This document shows, one piece after another, positions 1 through 5,946 of a stretch of 5,946 nt of DNA. The DNA is from Pediococcus sp. Lineage in GTDB: Bacteria; Bacillota; Bacilli; Lactobacillales; Lactobacillaceae. Under the pieces are notes generated by a model. That model saw only the letters and a program-made list of their open reading frames with translations. It was not told where the DNA came from and made no database searches. The stretch lies in the NCBI GenBank assembly GCA_022712335.1, contig JALAGR010000110.1, forward strand, positions 1-5,946, read 5' to 3'. Each line of letters opens with the position of its first letter. Position 1 is the stretch's first letter. The translations under genes were made by a program, and so were the position numbers.

Positions 1-13
1 ATCAAATTGTTTT

Positions 14-36
14 ATACATCAATGGTATGTATCAAT
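14..36. repeat. Short inverted and direct repeats downstream of recN
   Basis: ATACAT at 14-19 and ATGTAT at 27-32 are perfect inverted copies around a 7-nt loop. The same stretch is also an imperfect direct repeat: ATACATCAAT (14-23) and ATGTATCAAT (27-36) match at 8 of 10 positions, 13 nt apart. A further ATCAA lies at 1-5. The hairpin would be weak (five A-T pairs and one C-G pair) and has no following T run in the direction of recN transcription, so I do not call it a terminator. It could be an operator or part of the promoter region of the next gene, or chance in AT-rich spacer. Confidence 0.35.
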
Positions 37-53
37 TTATAAGTGAGAGTTTT

Positions 54-1730
54 TTAATGCTCTTGTTCTGTTTTTAGTAATTCGCGCGCATGTTCTAAAC
101 TTAACTCAGTAATATTGACCCCAGCTAACATCTTAGCAATTTCGTTAACTCGTCCGTCATCATTTAATGGTGATAAATTAGTCATTGTCCGTCCATCAAT
201 AACTTCTTTTGCTACATGCAATTGATGATCCGCTCTGGCTGCAACTTGGGGGAGATGTGAAATACATAATACCTGTGAGTGTGCTGAAATTTCGTGGATT
301 TTATCTGCAATGGCTTGCGCCACACGTCCGCTCACTCCAGTATCGACTTCATCAAACACAATACTAGTAACACCTTCATTACGTGCAAAGATAGTTTTCA
401 ACGCTAGCATAATTCGAGAAAGTTCTCCACCAGAAGCAATTTTTGCCAACGGCTTCAAGTCTTCTCCAGGATTAGGTTGAATCAAAAATTCAACTTCGTC
501 AAAGCCGAATCGATCGGGTTCATTTTTAGGAGTAAACTGCACTTTAAATTGCGTTTTTTCCATATAAAGTCCCGATAACTGTTCACGAATGGCAGCTTCC
601 AACTCAATTGCCATTTCTTGACGCATCTTGGTTAATTTCGTTCCCAATTTTTTAACCTTTTGATATCGTACTTCGACTTCTTCTGCAAGATCACTAAGAT
701 TATTACCTGATCCCGTCATTTCACCCAACTCAACTTCAATTTTACTCAAGTAGTTAAGAATTTCTTCAATCGAATTACCGTACTTTTTCTTCAACTGCCG
801 AATAACTTCAAGTCGTTGTTCAACCTCATCTAATTCGTTTGAGTTCCACTCCATTGAATCAATCGCTGAACGTACCCGATTAGTTACATCTTCAAGTGAA
901 TAATAGGCATTCTGTACTTCATCCGACATTTGCTTGTATTCATCGTCGTAATCAGCAATCCCCTGTAATTCCTGCATTACACTCCCAATTTGATCAATTG
1001 CTGAAGCCCCATCTTCACCTTCTAAAAGTTGAAAACTTGTTGAAAGCGCCTCAGAAATGCTCTGAAAATTATTTAATTGGTCGCGTCTTTTTTCAAGCTC
1101 TTCGTCTTCACCTAAAATTAAATTAGCTGACTTAATTTCTTCGACTTGAAATTGCAGCATATCAACACGTTGGTTCCACTCGTGTTCGTTTTGGCGACTT
1201 TTGTTTAATTGTTGATTTAATTTAGTATAGTCAGCAAATGCATTCTGGTATTCGGCACGTGTTTCGCTGACCGTCTTTTCATCAAAGTGATCCAAAAGTG
1301 CTAAATGCTTTTCATTATCCATCAGTTCTTGATGTTCATTTTGTCCATGAATATCAATTAAAGTTTCACCAACAGATTTCAAACTATTCAAATTAACAAT
1401 CGTCCCATTAATTCGACACACGCTGCGTCCACCTTTATGTAATTCACGGGTGATTACTAAGTCATTAGTTGCATCAATTCCTAAGTTAGTCAGTGCTTTT
1501 TTAGTATTATCAATTTCAGCAATATCAAAAACACCTTGTAAAACGGCCTTTTCGGTCCCCGTTCTTACAAAGTCAGCTGAACCTCTTCCACCTGCCAAAA
1601 GCCCCACAGCATCAATAATAATGGACTTTCCTGCTCCAGTTTCCCCGGTTAAAACTGTCATCCCTTGATTAAAACTAACATCAAGTTTTTCGATAATCGC
1701 GAAATCTTTTATAGATAATTCCAATAACAT
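54..1730 (-). CDS. recN: RecN, DNA double-strand-break repair ATPase (SMC-like)
   Basis: Cytosolic SMC-like ATPase recruited early to DNA double-strand breaks, where it holds DNA ends and assists RecA-dependent repair. At 558 residues it is full length. The N-terminal ATPase half has Walker A GETGAGKS (29-36), GRSVCRING (101-109) and the Q-loop segment DIHGQNEHQ (126-134). Two helical arms (about 150-220 and 265-385), with the family LKKKYG motif at 313-318, form the short antiparallel coiled coil. The C-terminal half has the ABC signature ASGGELSRIMLALK (432-445), Walker B with D-loop VFDEVDTGVSG (458-468) and the H-loop CISHLPQVAARAD (489-501). All ATPase residues appear intact. The ATG at 1730 follows AGGAG with about 9 nt spacing, and the opening MLLELSIKDFAII matches the family start. 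It is the last gene visible; in relatives gmk and rpoZ often follow. Confidence 0.98.
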   Translation of the reverse strand: MLLELSIKDFAIIEKLDVSFNQGMTVLTGETGAGKSIIIDAVGLLAGGRGSADFVRTGTEKAVLQGVFDIAEIDNTKKALTNLGIDATNDLVITRELHKGGRSVCRINGTIVNLNSLKSVGETLIDIHGQNEHQELMDNEKHLALLDHFDEKTVSETRAEYQNAFADYTKLNQQLNKSRQNEHEWNQRVDMLQFQVEEIKSANLILGEDEELEKRRDQLNNFQSISEALSTSFQLLEGEDGASAIDQIGSVMQELQGIADYDDEYKQMSDEVQNAYYSLEDVTNRVRSAIDSMEWNSNELDEVEQRLEVIRQLKKKYGNSIEEILNYLSKIEVELGEMTGSGNNLSDLAEEVEVRYQKVKKLGTKLTKMRQEMAIELEAAIREQLSGLYMEKTQFKVQFTPKNEPDRFGFDEVEFLIQPNPGEDLKPLAKIASGGELSRIMLALKTIFARNEGVTSIVFDEVDTGVSGRVAQAIADKIHEISAHSQVLCISHLPQVAARADHQLHVAKEVIDGRTMTNLSPLNDDGRVNEIAKMLAGVNITELSLEHARELLKTEQEH

Positions 1731-1738
1731 ATCAAATT

Positions 1739-1744
1739 TCTCCT
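1739..1744 (-). promoter_or_regulatory. Ribosome binding site of recN, overlapping the argR stop
   Basis: AGGAGA begins within the TAG stop codon of argR, and GGAG is 9 nt from the recN ATG. It is the strongest Shine-Dalgarno in the window. It fixes the recN start and makes coupling with argR likely. Confidence 0.75.
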
Positions 1745-2204
1745 AGATGTAAGCAATTGATTGAGTAATTCGAGTCTTAAGACGCTCTGCATGTTCATCG
1801 TCGGTACAAATCACCAGCACTCCGTTGTCGTCACTAACCGCTGCGAAAACGAAACTATAGTGAACTTGCTTTAAAGTAGCTGAAATGCTAGCACCATTCC
1901 CTGGTTTTAAATCAATAAACACAAATTTTTCTTGGACCTTAATTGAAATTAATGCTGAGCTCAACAACGTAAAAAGTCGTTGCTCAATTTGAGAGGTATC
2001 ACCTTTTGGAAGTGAGTACCGCACTCCACCCTTTTTTGCAGGGGTTTTCATTAACTTCAACTCACGAATATCACGCGAAACGGTTGCTTGCGTCACTTCG
2101 ATTCCGCGTTCTTGCAAAAGTCGTACAATATCTTCTTGGCGGTCAATCTCTTTTTCACCAATGATTTGTTTAATAAGTTCATGTCGATCATTTTTTCGCA
2201 TCAT
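1743..2204 (-). CDS. argR: ArgR/AhrC family arginine regulator with divergent effector motif
   Basis: Hexameric DNA-binding regulator that represses arginine biosynthesis and, in Gram-positives, can activate arginine catabolism. The 153-residue length is standard. The N-terminal winged helix-turn-helix domain (about 3-70) has the hallmark VTQATVSRDIRELKLMK (37-53) and a YSLP end (63-66). The C-terminal oligomerisation and arginine-binding domain (about 75-153) contains KPGNGASI (100-107). The usual GTIxGDDT effector motif reads FAAVSDDN (120-127): the paired Asp (D125, D126) remain, but the flanking Gly, Thr and small residues are replaced. This could lower arginine affinity or mark a subunit working with a second ArgR paralogue, as known in Lactococcus and Lactobacillus plantarum. 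Two adjacent ATG codons begin the frame, and the second (at 2201) is better spaced from the ribosome binding site. It lies 5 nt after tlyA and 12 nt before recN, the standard location of ahrC. Confidence 0.95.
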   Translation of the reverse strand: MMRKNDRHELIKQIIGEKEIDRQEDIVRLLQERGIEVTQATVSRDIRELKLMKTPAKKGGVRYSLPKGDTSQIEQRLFTLLSSALISIKVQEKFVFIDLKPGNGASISATLKQVHYSFVFAAVSDDNGVLVICTDDEHAERLKTRITQSIAYI

Positions 2205-2211
2205 ATCACCT
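2205..2211 (-). promoter_or_regulatory. Ribosome binding site of argR, overlapping the tlyA stop
   Basis: The run AGGTGAT uses the AG of the tlyA TAG stop. AGG is 4 nt from the first ATG (2204) but 7 nt from the second (2201). The spacing favours the second Met as the real start, which would give a 152-residue protein beginning MRKNDRH. Confidence 0.5.
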
Positions 2212-3028
2212 ATGAGTTCAAATCGGAATATGCATTATCAATCACTTTTTTCGTATCGACATTTTCCTCAATTACACCTTGATCTGTATCAGCACGTTCA
2301 AGCCAAGCCAAAAATTCAATGTTTCCTTCGCCACCCTTGATTGGTGAAAAATCGAGACCTTTAACATTGAATCCTTCTTCATTAGCCATCGCTAAAACAT
2401 TTTTAAGAACCTCTTCGTGGACCTTACGATCCCGCACAATTCCGTGCTTTCCAACATTTTCTCTACCTGCTTCAAATTGCGGTTTAATCAAGCTAACAAC
2501 TGAACCATGTGTTTTAATAATATTTTTAAGCGCAGGTAAAATTAGTTTCAAAGAAATAAAAGAAACATCAATTGAAGCAAATTCAGGTTGTCCTGCAGTA
2601 AAGTCTTCCAATTCACTGTATCTAAAGTTAGTATTTTCCATCACGACCACTCGTGGATCTTCACGTAATTTCCATACTAATTGATTAGTACCAACATCCA
2701 AAGCATAACTAGTCTTGGCACCATTTTGAAGCATAACATCCGTAAAACCACCAGTTGAAGAACCGATATCTAAAACGACCAAATCCTTGACGTCAATATC
2801 GAAAACTTTCAGTGCTTTTTCTAATTTTAGTCCACCACGACTAACGTATGGCATGGGTTTCCCCTTCAAATGTAGCTTAACTGAAGGATCAATTTTTACA
2901 CCTGGCTTATCTAAGCGTTCTTCGTTGTCCCCTAAAATTTCTCCTGCCATAACAGCTCTTTTAGCTTTTTCACGAGTATCAAAAAGCCCTTGTTCTACTA
3001 ATAGTACATCTACGCGTTCTTTCGCCAT
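2210..3028 (-). CDS. tlyA: TlyA family rRNA (cytidine-2'-O)-methyltransferase
   Basis: S-adenosylmethionine-dependent enzyme that 2'-O-methylates ribosomal RNA cytidines. In Mycobacterium tuberculosis TlyA the targets are 16S C1409 and 23S C1920, and loss gives capreomycin resistance. Such genes are often annotated as haemolysins, which I consider misleading. At 272 residues it is full length. An S4 RNA-binding domain occupies about 3-60 (RVDVLLVEQGLFDTREKAKR at 5-24), followed by the linker PYVSRGGLKL and a Rossmann methyltransferase domain with SAM motif DIGSSTGGFTD (87-97). The K-D-K-E catalytic set is present as K68, D154 (in SIDVSFISL), K182 (in IKPQFE) and E238 (in GNIEFL). A charged tail of about 30 residues follows. 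GGAG at 3038-3041, 9 nt before the ATG, supports the start. Whether it modifies 16S, 23S or both cannot be told here. Confidence 0.95.
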   Translation of the reverse strand: MAKERVDVLLVEQGLFDTREKAKRAVMAGEILGDNEERLDKPGVKIDPSVKLHLKGKPMPYVSRGGLKLEKALKVFDIDVKDLVVLDIGSSTGGFTDVMLQNGAKTSYALDVGTNQLVWKLREDPRVVVMENTNFRYSELEDFTAGQPEFASIDVSFISLKLILPALKNIIKTHGSVVSLIKPQFEAGRENVGKHGIVRDRKVHEEVLKNVLAMANEEGFNVKGLDFSPIKGGEGNIEFLAWLERADTDQGVIEENVDTKKVIDNAYSDLNS

Positions 3029-3042
3029 TGATTAATTCTCCA

Positions 3043-3933
3043 TTATTTTAAATACGTCAAAAAGCCTTCTAAAATTGTCAAATCCATTGCTGGTTGCAAT
3101 TTTTTTAAACTAACTAAGTCTTGATCACATTTCTGAAGGACGTGTTCGAGTTCTTCTTTTGCTCCACTAAGTCCAAGTAAATTAACGTACGTATTTTTGT
3201 CTAAATTTGCATCTTTTCCAGCAGTTTTTCCAAGTTCTACCGTACTTTCAGTAACATCAATTACGTCATCGTGAATTTGGAAAGCTAATCCAAAGTTTGC
3301 CATAAAATCTTTGATTAAATTTGCTACCGAAGTACTAGTAGGATTAATTTCCAAAGCAGCCTCTGCTGGAAATAGTAGCATTCTACCCGTTTTTAGATGG
3401 TGTAACTGTTTCAACTCATCTAAAGTATATTGCTTATGATTCCCTTGAATATCTAACAATTGTCCCGCAATCATTCCTGAAGCTCCGGCATCCATTGCTA
3501 ATTTGGCAATCAACTTGCTTTTAATGTGATCTTGCAAACTAGTCGCTGCAATCCATTGAAACGCTAAAGTCAACAAGGCATCGCCTGCTAAGATGGCTTC
3601 CGCTTCACCAAATTTCTTATGGCTAGTTGGTCGACCACGACGTAAATCATCATTATCCATCGCTGGTAAATCGTCATGAATCAAGGAATAAGTATGCACT
3701 GCTTCCAATGCGGCTGCAACGGTCAAAACATCTTGATTAGAAGTTGTACCCAACATGTTAGAAATTGCTAACAAGATCAATGGGCGGACACGTTTTCCGC
3801 CCGCGTCGATTGAATACTTCATCATCACTTTTAAGTCTGGGTTTAACGTTGCATCAGCATCAAATAGTTCATTCAAGTGCTGGTTAATTAATTTTAGATT
3901 CTGATCAATAAAATCATCAAAATTATTGTTCAT
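3043..3933 (-). CDS. ispA: IspA, farnesyl diphosphate synthase (short-chain trans-prenyltransferase)
   Basis: Condenses isopentenyl diphosphate with DMAPP and then GPP to give farnesyl diphosphate, the cytosolic precursor of undecaprenyl phosphate and other prenyl lipids. At 296 residues it is of normal length. Motifs in order: GGKRVRP (45-51, diphosphate binding), first Asp-rich motif DDLPAMD (87-93) followed by [13 protein letters not shown] (181-183), and second Asp-rich motif DDVID (222-226) preceded by FQIH. The two-residue insertion within the first Asp-rich motif (DDxxxxD) is typical of bacterial type II farnesyl diphosphate synthases. Y82, five residues before that motif, matches the position (Y81 in Geobacillus stearothermophilus) known to stop chain growth at C15. 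This supports farnesyl rather than longer products, although geranylgeranyl synthase activity cannot be excluded from sequence alone. The start overlaps xseB by 11 nt and has only a weak ribosome binding site. Confidence 0.95.
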   Translation of the reverse strand: MNNNFDDFIDQNLKLINQHLNELFDADATLNPDLKVMMKYSIDAGGKRVRPLILLAISNMLGTTSNQDVLTVAAALEAVHTYSLIHDDLPAMDNDDLRRGRPTSHKKFGEAEAILAGDALLTLAFQWIAATSLQDHIKSKLIAKLAMDAGASGMIAGQLLDIQGNHKQYTLDELKQLHHLKTGRMLLFPAEAALEINPTSTSVANLIKDFMANFGLAFQIHDDVIDVTESTVELGKTAGKDANLDKNTYVNLLGLSGAKEELEHVLQKCDQDLVSLKKLQPAMDLTILEGFLTYLK

Positions 3934-4162
3934 TAGCCCCGTCTGACCCCAAATCTAAGTTAGTTTCTTCACCATTATCTTGCATTACTTTTGTAAGAGT
4001 TTTTTCAGCGTTTTTAAGCGTTTCTTGTAATTCAGAACTTAATTTAATCCCCTTTTGAAACTCAGTCAAAGCCTTTTCCAACGGAATGTCGCCCTGTTCT
4101 AAGTTTGAAACAACTTGTTGTAAATCTTGTAAATTTTCTTCAAATGTTTTTTCTTCAGCCAT
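3923..4162 (-). CDS. xseB: XseB, exodeoxyribonuclease VII small subunit
   Basis: Small helical partner of XseA; several copies decorate the XseA helical arm and are needed for proper exonuclease VII activity. At 79 residues it has the family's usual size. It shows the signature [19 protein letters not shown] (7-25) followed by [16 protein letters not shown] (26-41) and an amphipathic second helix with NAEKTLTKV (51-59), matching the two-helix hairpin fold. The last 20 or so residues are polar and acidic, probably disordered, and variable in the family. Its ATG shares one base with the xseA TAA stop (TAATG), and GAGG sits 7 nt upstream at 4170-4173, so translation is probably coupled to xseA, fitting the subunit relationship. 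Its 3' end overlaps ispA by 11 nt. Assignment is secure from both motif and position. Confidence 0.96.
   Translation of the reverse strand: MAEEKTFEENLQDLQQVVSNLEQGDIPLEKALTEFQKGIKLSSELQETLKNAEKTLTKVMQDNGEETNLDLGSDGANEQ
3937..3950 (-). promoter_or_regulatory. Weak or atypical ribosome binding region of ispA
   Basis: Upstream of the ispA ATG the only purine-rich runs are GGGG at 3937-3940, just 3 nt from the ATG, and GGGG at 3947-3950, 13 nt away. Neither has good Shine-Dalgarno sequence or spacing, in contrast to GGAG or GAGG at the neighbouring genes. As the start lies inside xseB, translation probably depends on ribosomes finishing xseB. This is inference from spacing only. Confidence 0.4.
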
Positions 4163-5505
4163 TATTTATCCTCGCTGTTTATTGATTTAATTGTTGCATC
4201 GACATTACCATCGCTAAAATTCAAGCGAATCTGATCATCGATGATCAAATCTTGAACCGACTTGACCACCGCTTCATCTTTAGTGACGTATGTGTAACCT
4301 CTGCTCATTATTTTTAACGGACTCAAAGTATCTAACGCACCTATTAAGGATTTTAAATCGTTCGTATATTTTGAAAAACGATTAGACATATTGTTAGTCG
4401 TCATTTGCTGTAGATGCTCAACATTTTGTTTTGCCAATTTAATTTTGCCATCTGGACTATTAGCCAACAATCTAGAATATAACGTTCTAAACGTTCCGTC
4501 CAACGCTGTAATTTGTTGCTTTTCTAGCGTAATCAGTTTATCTGTTAAAACATCTACGTTTTGAACGTAGCCTTCATACAAACGCTGCGGCTCTTGGAAA
4601 ATATAAGATTGCTGTAAATGTTGAACTTGCTGATTGCGCATTTTCAATATGTTTCTAAATGCCGTAATCGTTTGTAACTGCAGCTTTTGAATCCCCTCTA
4701 AAATATCCGCCAACACCGGCGTGGCTAATTCAGCAGCAGCCGTTGGTGTTGCAGCACGCATATCAGCAACTAAATCAGCAATCGTCGTATCCGTTTCATG
4801 CCCGACGGATGAAATAACTGGCAACTTACTGTTATAAATTGCGCGTGCAACTACTTCTTCGTTGAAAGGCCATAAATCTTCAATAGAACCTCCACCGCGT
4901 CCGATAATAATTGTATCAAAATCTTCGAGCGTGTTAATCATCCTAATTTGAGCTGCAATGCTGTCAGCAGCCTCATTTCCTTGTACTACTGCAGGAAATA
5001 ACACCAATTGGACAATTGGGTAGCGACGACCCACTGTTGTAATAATATCTCGAATAACTGCCCCAGACGGACTAGTTACAATTGCAATTTTTTTAGGATA
5101 TTTAGGAATCGGCAACTTGGGCGTATCAAATAGTCCTTCTTTGGAAAGTTTCAGTTTTAATTGTTCATACGCTTGATACAACGCACCAACCCCATCTGGT
5201 TGCATGCTATCAACATAAATTTGATAACTTCCATTGCCAGGATAAAGGCTAATTCGCCCACTCACAATTACGCGCATTCCTTCTTCAGGTTGAAATTTTA
5301 CCTTTGAAAACGCCGATTTAAACATGATGGCACTGATTTTAGCATTCTCATCTTTCAAACTAAAATACTGATGACTATTTGCTCGTAATCGAAAGTTGGA
5401 AATTTCACCAACCAAATAAACTCGATGCAAATAAGGATCCGCATCAAATTTGCGCTTAATATAGTTAGTTAAAGCACTAACCGTTAAATACTTATCTTCT
5501 TGCAT
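4162..5505 (-). CDS. xseA: XseA, exodeoxyribonuclease VII large (catalytic) subunit
   Basis: Catalytic subunit of exonuclease VII, a metal-independent nuclease that degrades single-stranded DNA from both ends into oligonucleotides in repair and mismatch correction. At 447 residues it has the usual length. Residues about 5-102 form the N-terminal OB-fold that binds ssDNA ([10 protein letters not shown] at 29-38, VSGRISLY at 81-88). The catalytic domain spans about 125-260, with [10 protein letters not shown] at 145-154, [14 protein letters not shown] at 202-215 and [21 protein letters not shown] at 234-254. D153, R203, H236 and D239 align, at a constant offset of two, with E. coli residues important for activity (D155, R205, H238, D241). 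Residues about 265-390 are a long Gln-rich helical arm, the region that binds many XseB copies in the known complex. The [10 protein letters not shown] segment at 395-404 is the typical C-terminal motif. The start at 5505 follows GGAG with a 7-nt spacer inside the end of folD. Confidence 0.98.
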   Translation of the reverse strand: MQEDKYLTVSALTNYIKRKFDADPYLHRVYLVGEISNFRLRANSHQYFSLKDENAKISAIMFKSAFSKVKFQPEEGMRVIVSGRISLYPGNGSYQIYVDSMQPDGVGALYQAYEQLKLKLSKEGLFDTPKLPIPKYPKKIAIVTSPSGAVIRDIITTVGRRYPIVQLVLFPAVVQGNEAADSIAAQIRMINTLEDFDTIIIGRGGGSIEDLWPFNEEVVARAIYNSKLPVISSVGHETDTTIADLVADMRAATPTAAAELATPVLADILEGIQKLQLQTITAFRNILKMRNQQVQHLQQSYIFQEPQRLYEGYVQNVDVLTDKLITLEKQQITALDGTFRTLYSRLLANSPDGKIKLAKQNVEHLQQMTTNNMSNRFSKYTNDLKSLIGALDTLSPLKIMSRGYTYVTKDEAVVKSVQDLIIDDQIRLNFSDGNVDATIKSINSEDK

Positions 5506-5946
5506 TTAAATACTCCATTTAGTTAAATCAATGGTCTGTTTCATTAACATCGAAATTGTCATTGGACCAACGCCCTTAGGTACTGGGGTGATGAATGAAG
5601 CATGATTTTTTACATTTTCAAAATCAACATCTCCGGTTAATTTTCCATTTTCATCACGATCCATTCCAACATCAATCACTACAGCACCATCTTTAACTTG
5701 ATCTTCCTTAATAAAATGCGCAATCCCAGTTGCTACCACTAAAATATCAGCCTTTTTGGTAATTGCTGCTAGGTTTTTAGTATGGCTATGGGTTAGTGTA
5801 ACCGTTGCATTAGCATTAAGTAGCAAGGCTGCCATTGGTTTTCCAACAATTGTACTACGTCCCACTACTACCGCATTTTTACCTTGGAGGTCAATTTGAT
5901 ATTTTTTGAACATCTCCATAATTCCTTGTGGTGTACATGCAACTGG
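5506..5946 (-). CDS. folD: FolD, methylenetetrahydrofolate dehydrogenase/cyclohydrolase (5'-truncated by window edge)
   Basis: Bifunctional cytosolic enzyme that interconverts 5,10-methylene-THF, methenyl-THF and 10-formyl-THF, supplying one-carbon units for purine and formyl-Met-tRNA synthesis. Only the last 146 residues are visible. The reading frame stays open to the window edge, and the nine codons before the first in-window Met (at 5919) encode PVACTPQGI, the conserved family segment that precedes the NAD(P)-binding domain. That Met is therefore internal, and about half of a protein of roughly 285 residues lies outside, including the catalytic Lys region. Visible family motifs are [10 protein letters not shown] (cofactor-binding loop), VIDVGMDRD and the C-terminal [12 protein letters not shown]. 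In the last, the usual GG is KG. The ATGIAHF segment replaces the common VGKPGF form, and I regard it as family variation. The TAA stop directly abuts the xseA start codon. Identity is secure; cofactor preference cannot be read from this fragment. Confidence 0.96.
   Translation of the reverse strand, partial: PVACTPQGIMEMFKKYQIDLQGKNAVVVGRSTIVGKPMAALLLNANATVTLTHSHTKNLAAITKKADILVVATGIAHFIKEDQVKDGAVVIDVGMDRDENGKLTGDVDFENVKNHASFITPVPKGVGPMTISMLMKQTIDLTKWSI
5513..5516 (-). promoter_or_regulatory. Ribosome binding site of xseA
   Basis: GGAG lies 7 nt upstream of the xseA ATG and is entirely within the last codons of folD. The folD TAA is followed immediately by the xseA ATG. The well-spaced site supports this start and suggests translational coupling to folD. 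Confidence 0.75.

Noticed and set aside
11..16. Minus-strand TATAAA as a -10 element for the next gene
   Set aside because: The nearest TTGATA is only 13 nt upstream, and no acceptable -35 lies at 16-18 nt.
14..32. Rho-independent terminator after recN
   Set aside because: The 6-bp stem is AT-rich and no T run follows it on the minus strand.
1..53. ArgR operator (ARG box) downstream of recN
   Set aside because: The palindrome does not fit the TGAATwwwwATTCA-type consensus closely enough to support a call.
896..1668. Two plus-strand open frames (896-1126 and 1450-1668) antisense to recN
   Set aside because: recN is intact with all ATPase motifs; the antisense frames have no recognisable domain.
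2088..2282. Plus-strand open frame of 64 codons across the tlyA/argR junction
   Set aside because: It is antisense to two confident genes, has an unremarkable sequence and no independent support.
2319..2684. Plus-strand open frame of 121 codons inside tlyA
   Set aside because: It lies wholly antisense to a well-supported tlyA, resembles no family I recognise and has low-complexity Ser/Leu/Thr-rich composition typical of antisense frames.
2210..3028. Haemolysin function for the tlyA product
   Set aside because: The S4 plus methyltransferase architecture with the complete K-D-K-E set indicates rRNA 2'-O-methylation; nothing in the sequence suggests a secreted or membrane pore protein.
2787..3035. 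Plus-strand open frame of 82 codons antisense to the 5' part of tlyA
   Set aside because: It is entirely explained as a shadow of tlyA; no promoter or recognisable product.
3041..3043. ATG overlapping the ispA stop as an upstream start near tlyA
   Set aside because: It is followed after two codons (GAG AAT) by TAA; the GGAG within it serves as the tlyA ribosome binding site.
5917..5919. Met codon as the start of folD
   Set aside because: The frame is open to the window edge and the upstream codons encode the conserved ACTPQGI segment, so this Met is internal.

Overview
The window is a tightly packed run of seven housekeeping genes, all on the minus strand, from a low-GC Gram-positive bacterium. 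Gene content, AT-rich codons, purine-rich ribosome binding sites and gene order point to the Lactobacillales, most likely a Lactobacillaceae member. Genus and species cannot be fixed from the sequence alone.

Read in the direction of transcription (high to low coordinates), the order is folD (C-terminal half only, running off the right edge), xseA, xseB, ispA, tlyA, argR and recN. This is the classical Firmicutes folD-xseA-xseB-ispA-(dxs)-tlyA-argR/ahrC-recN cluster. The dxs gene that Bacillus carries between ispA and tlyA is absent here, as expected for Lactobacillales that make isoprenoid precursors by the mevalonate route.

Junctions are extremely tight: folD stop and xseA start abut, xseA/xseB overlap by 1 nt, xseB/ispA overlap by 11 nt, and the remaining gaps are 14, 5 and 12 nt. 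No internal terminator or convincing internal promoter was seen, so the genes are probably co-transcribed and partly translationally coupled. The only non-coding stretch of any size is the 53 nt after recN at the left edge. It holds a small inverted repeat and short TTGAT direct repeats, but no terminator.

The genes cover one-carbon folate metabolism (folD), the two-subunit exonuclease VII (xseA, xseB), farnesyl diphosphate synthesis for cell-envelope lipid carriers (ispA), ribosomal RNA 2'-O-methylation (tlyA), arginine-responsive regulation (argR) and double-strand-break repair (recN). They do not form one pathway; the grouping is a conserved genomic neighbourhood.

I found no sign of an undescribed system, mobile element, CRISPR array or RNA gene. 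The most notable point is that the ArgR copy has a divergent arginine-binding segment: it keeps the paired aspartates but loses most of the residues around them. This may matter in a lineage that often uses two cooperating ArgR-type regulators.
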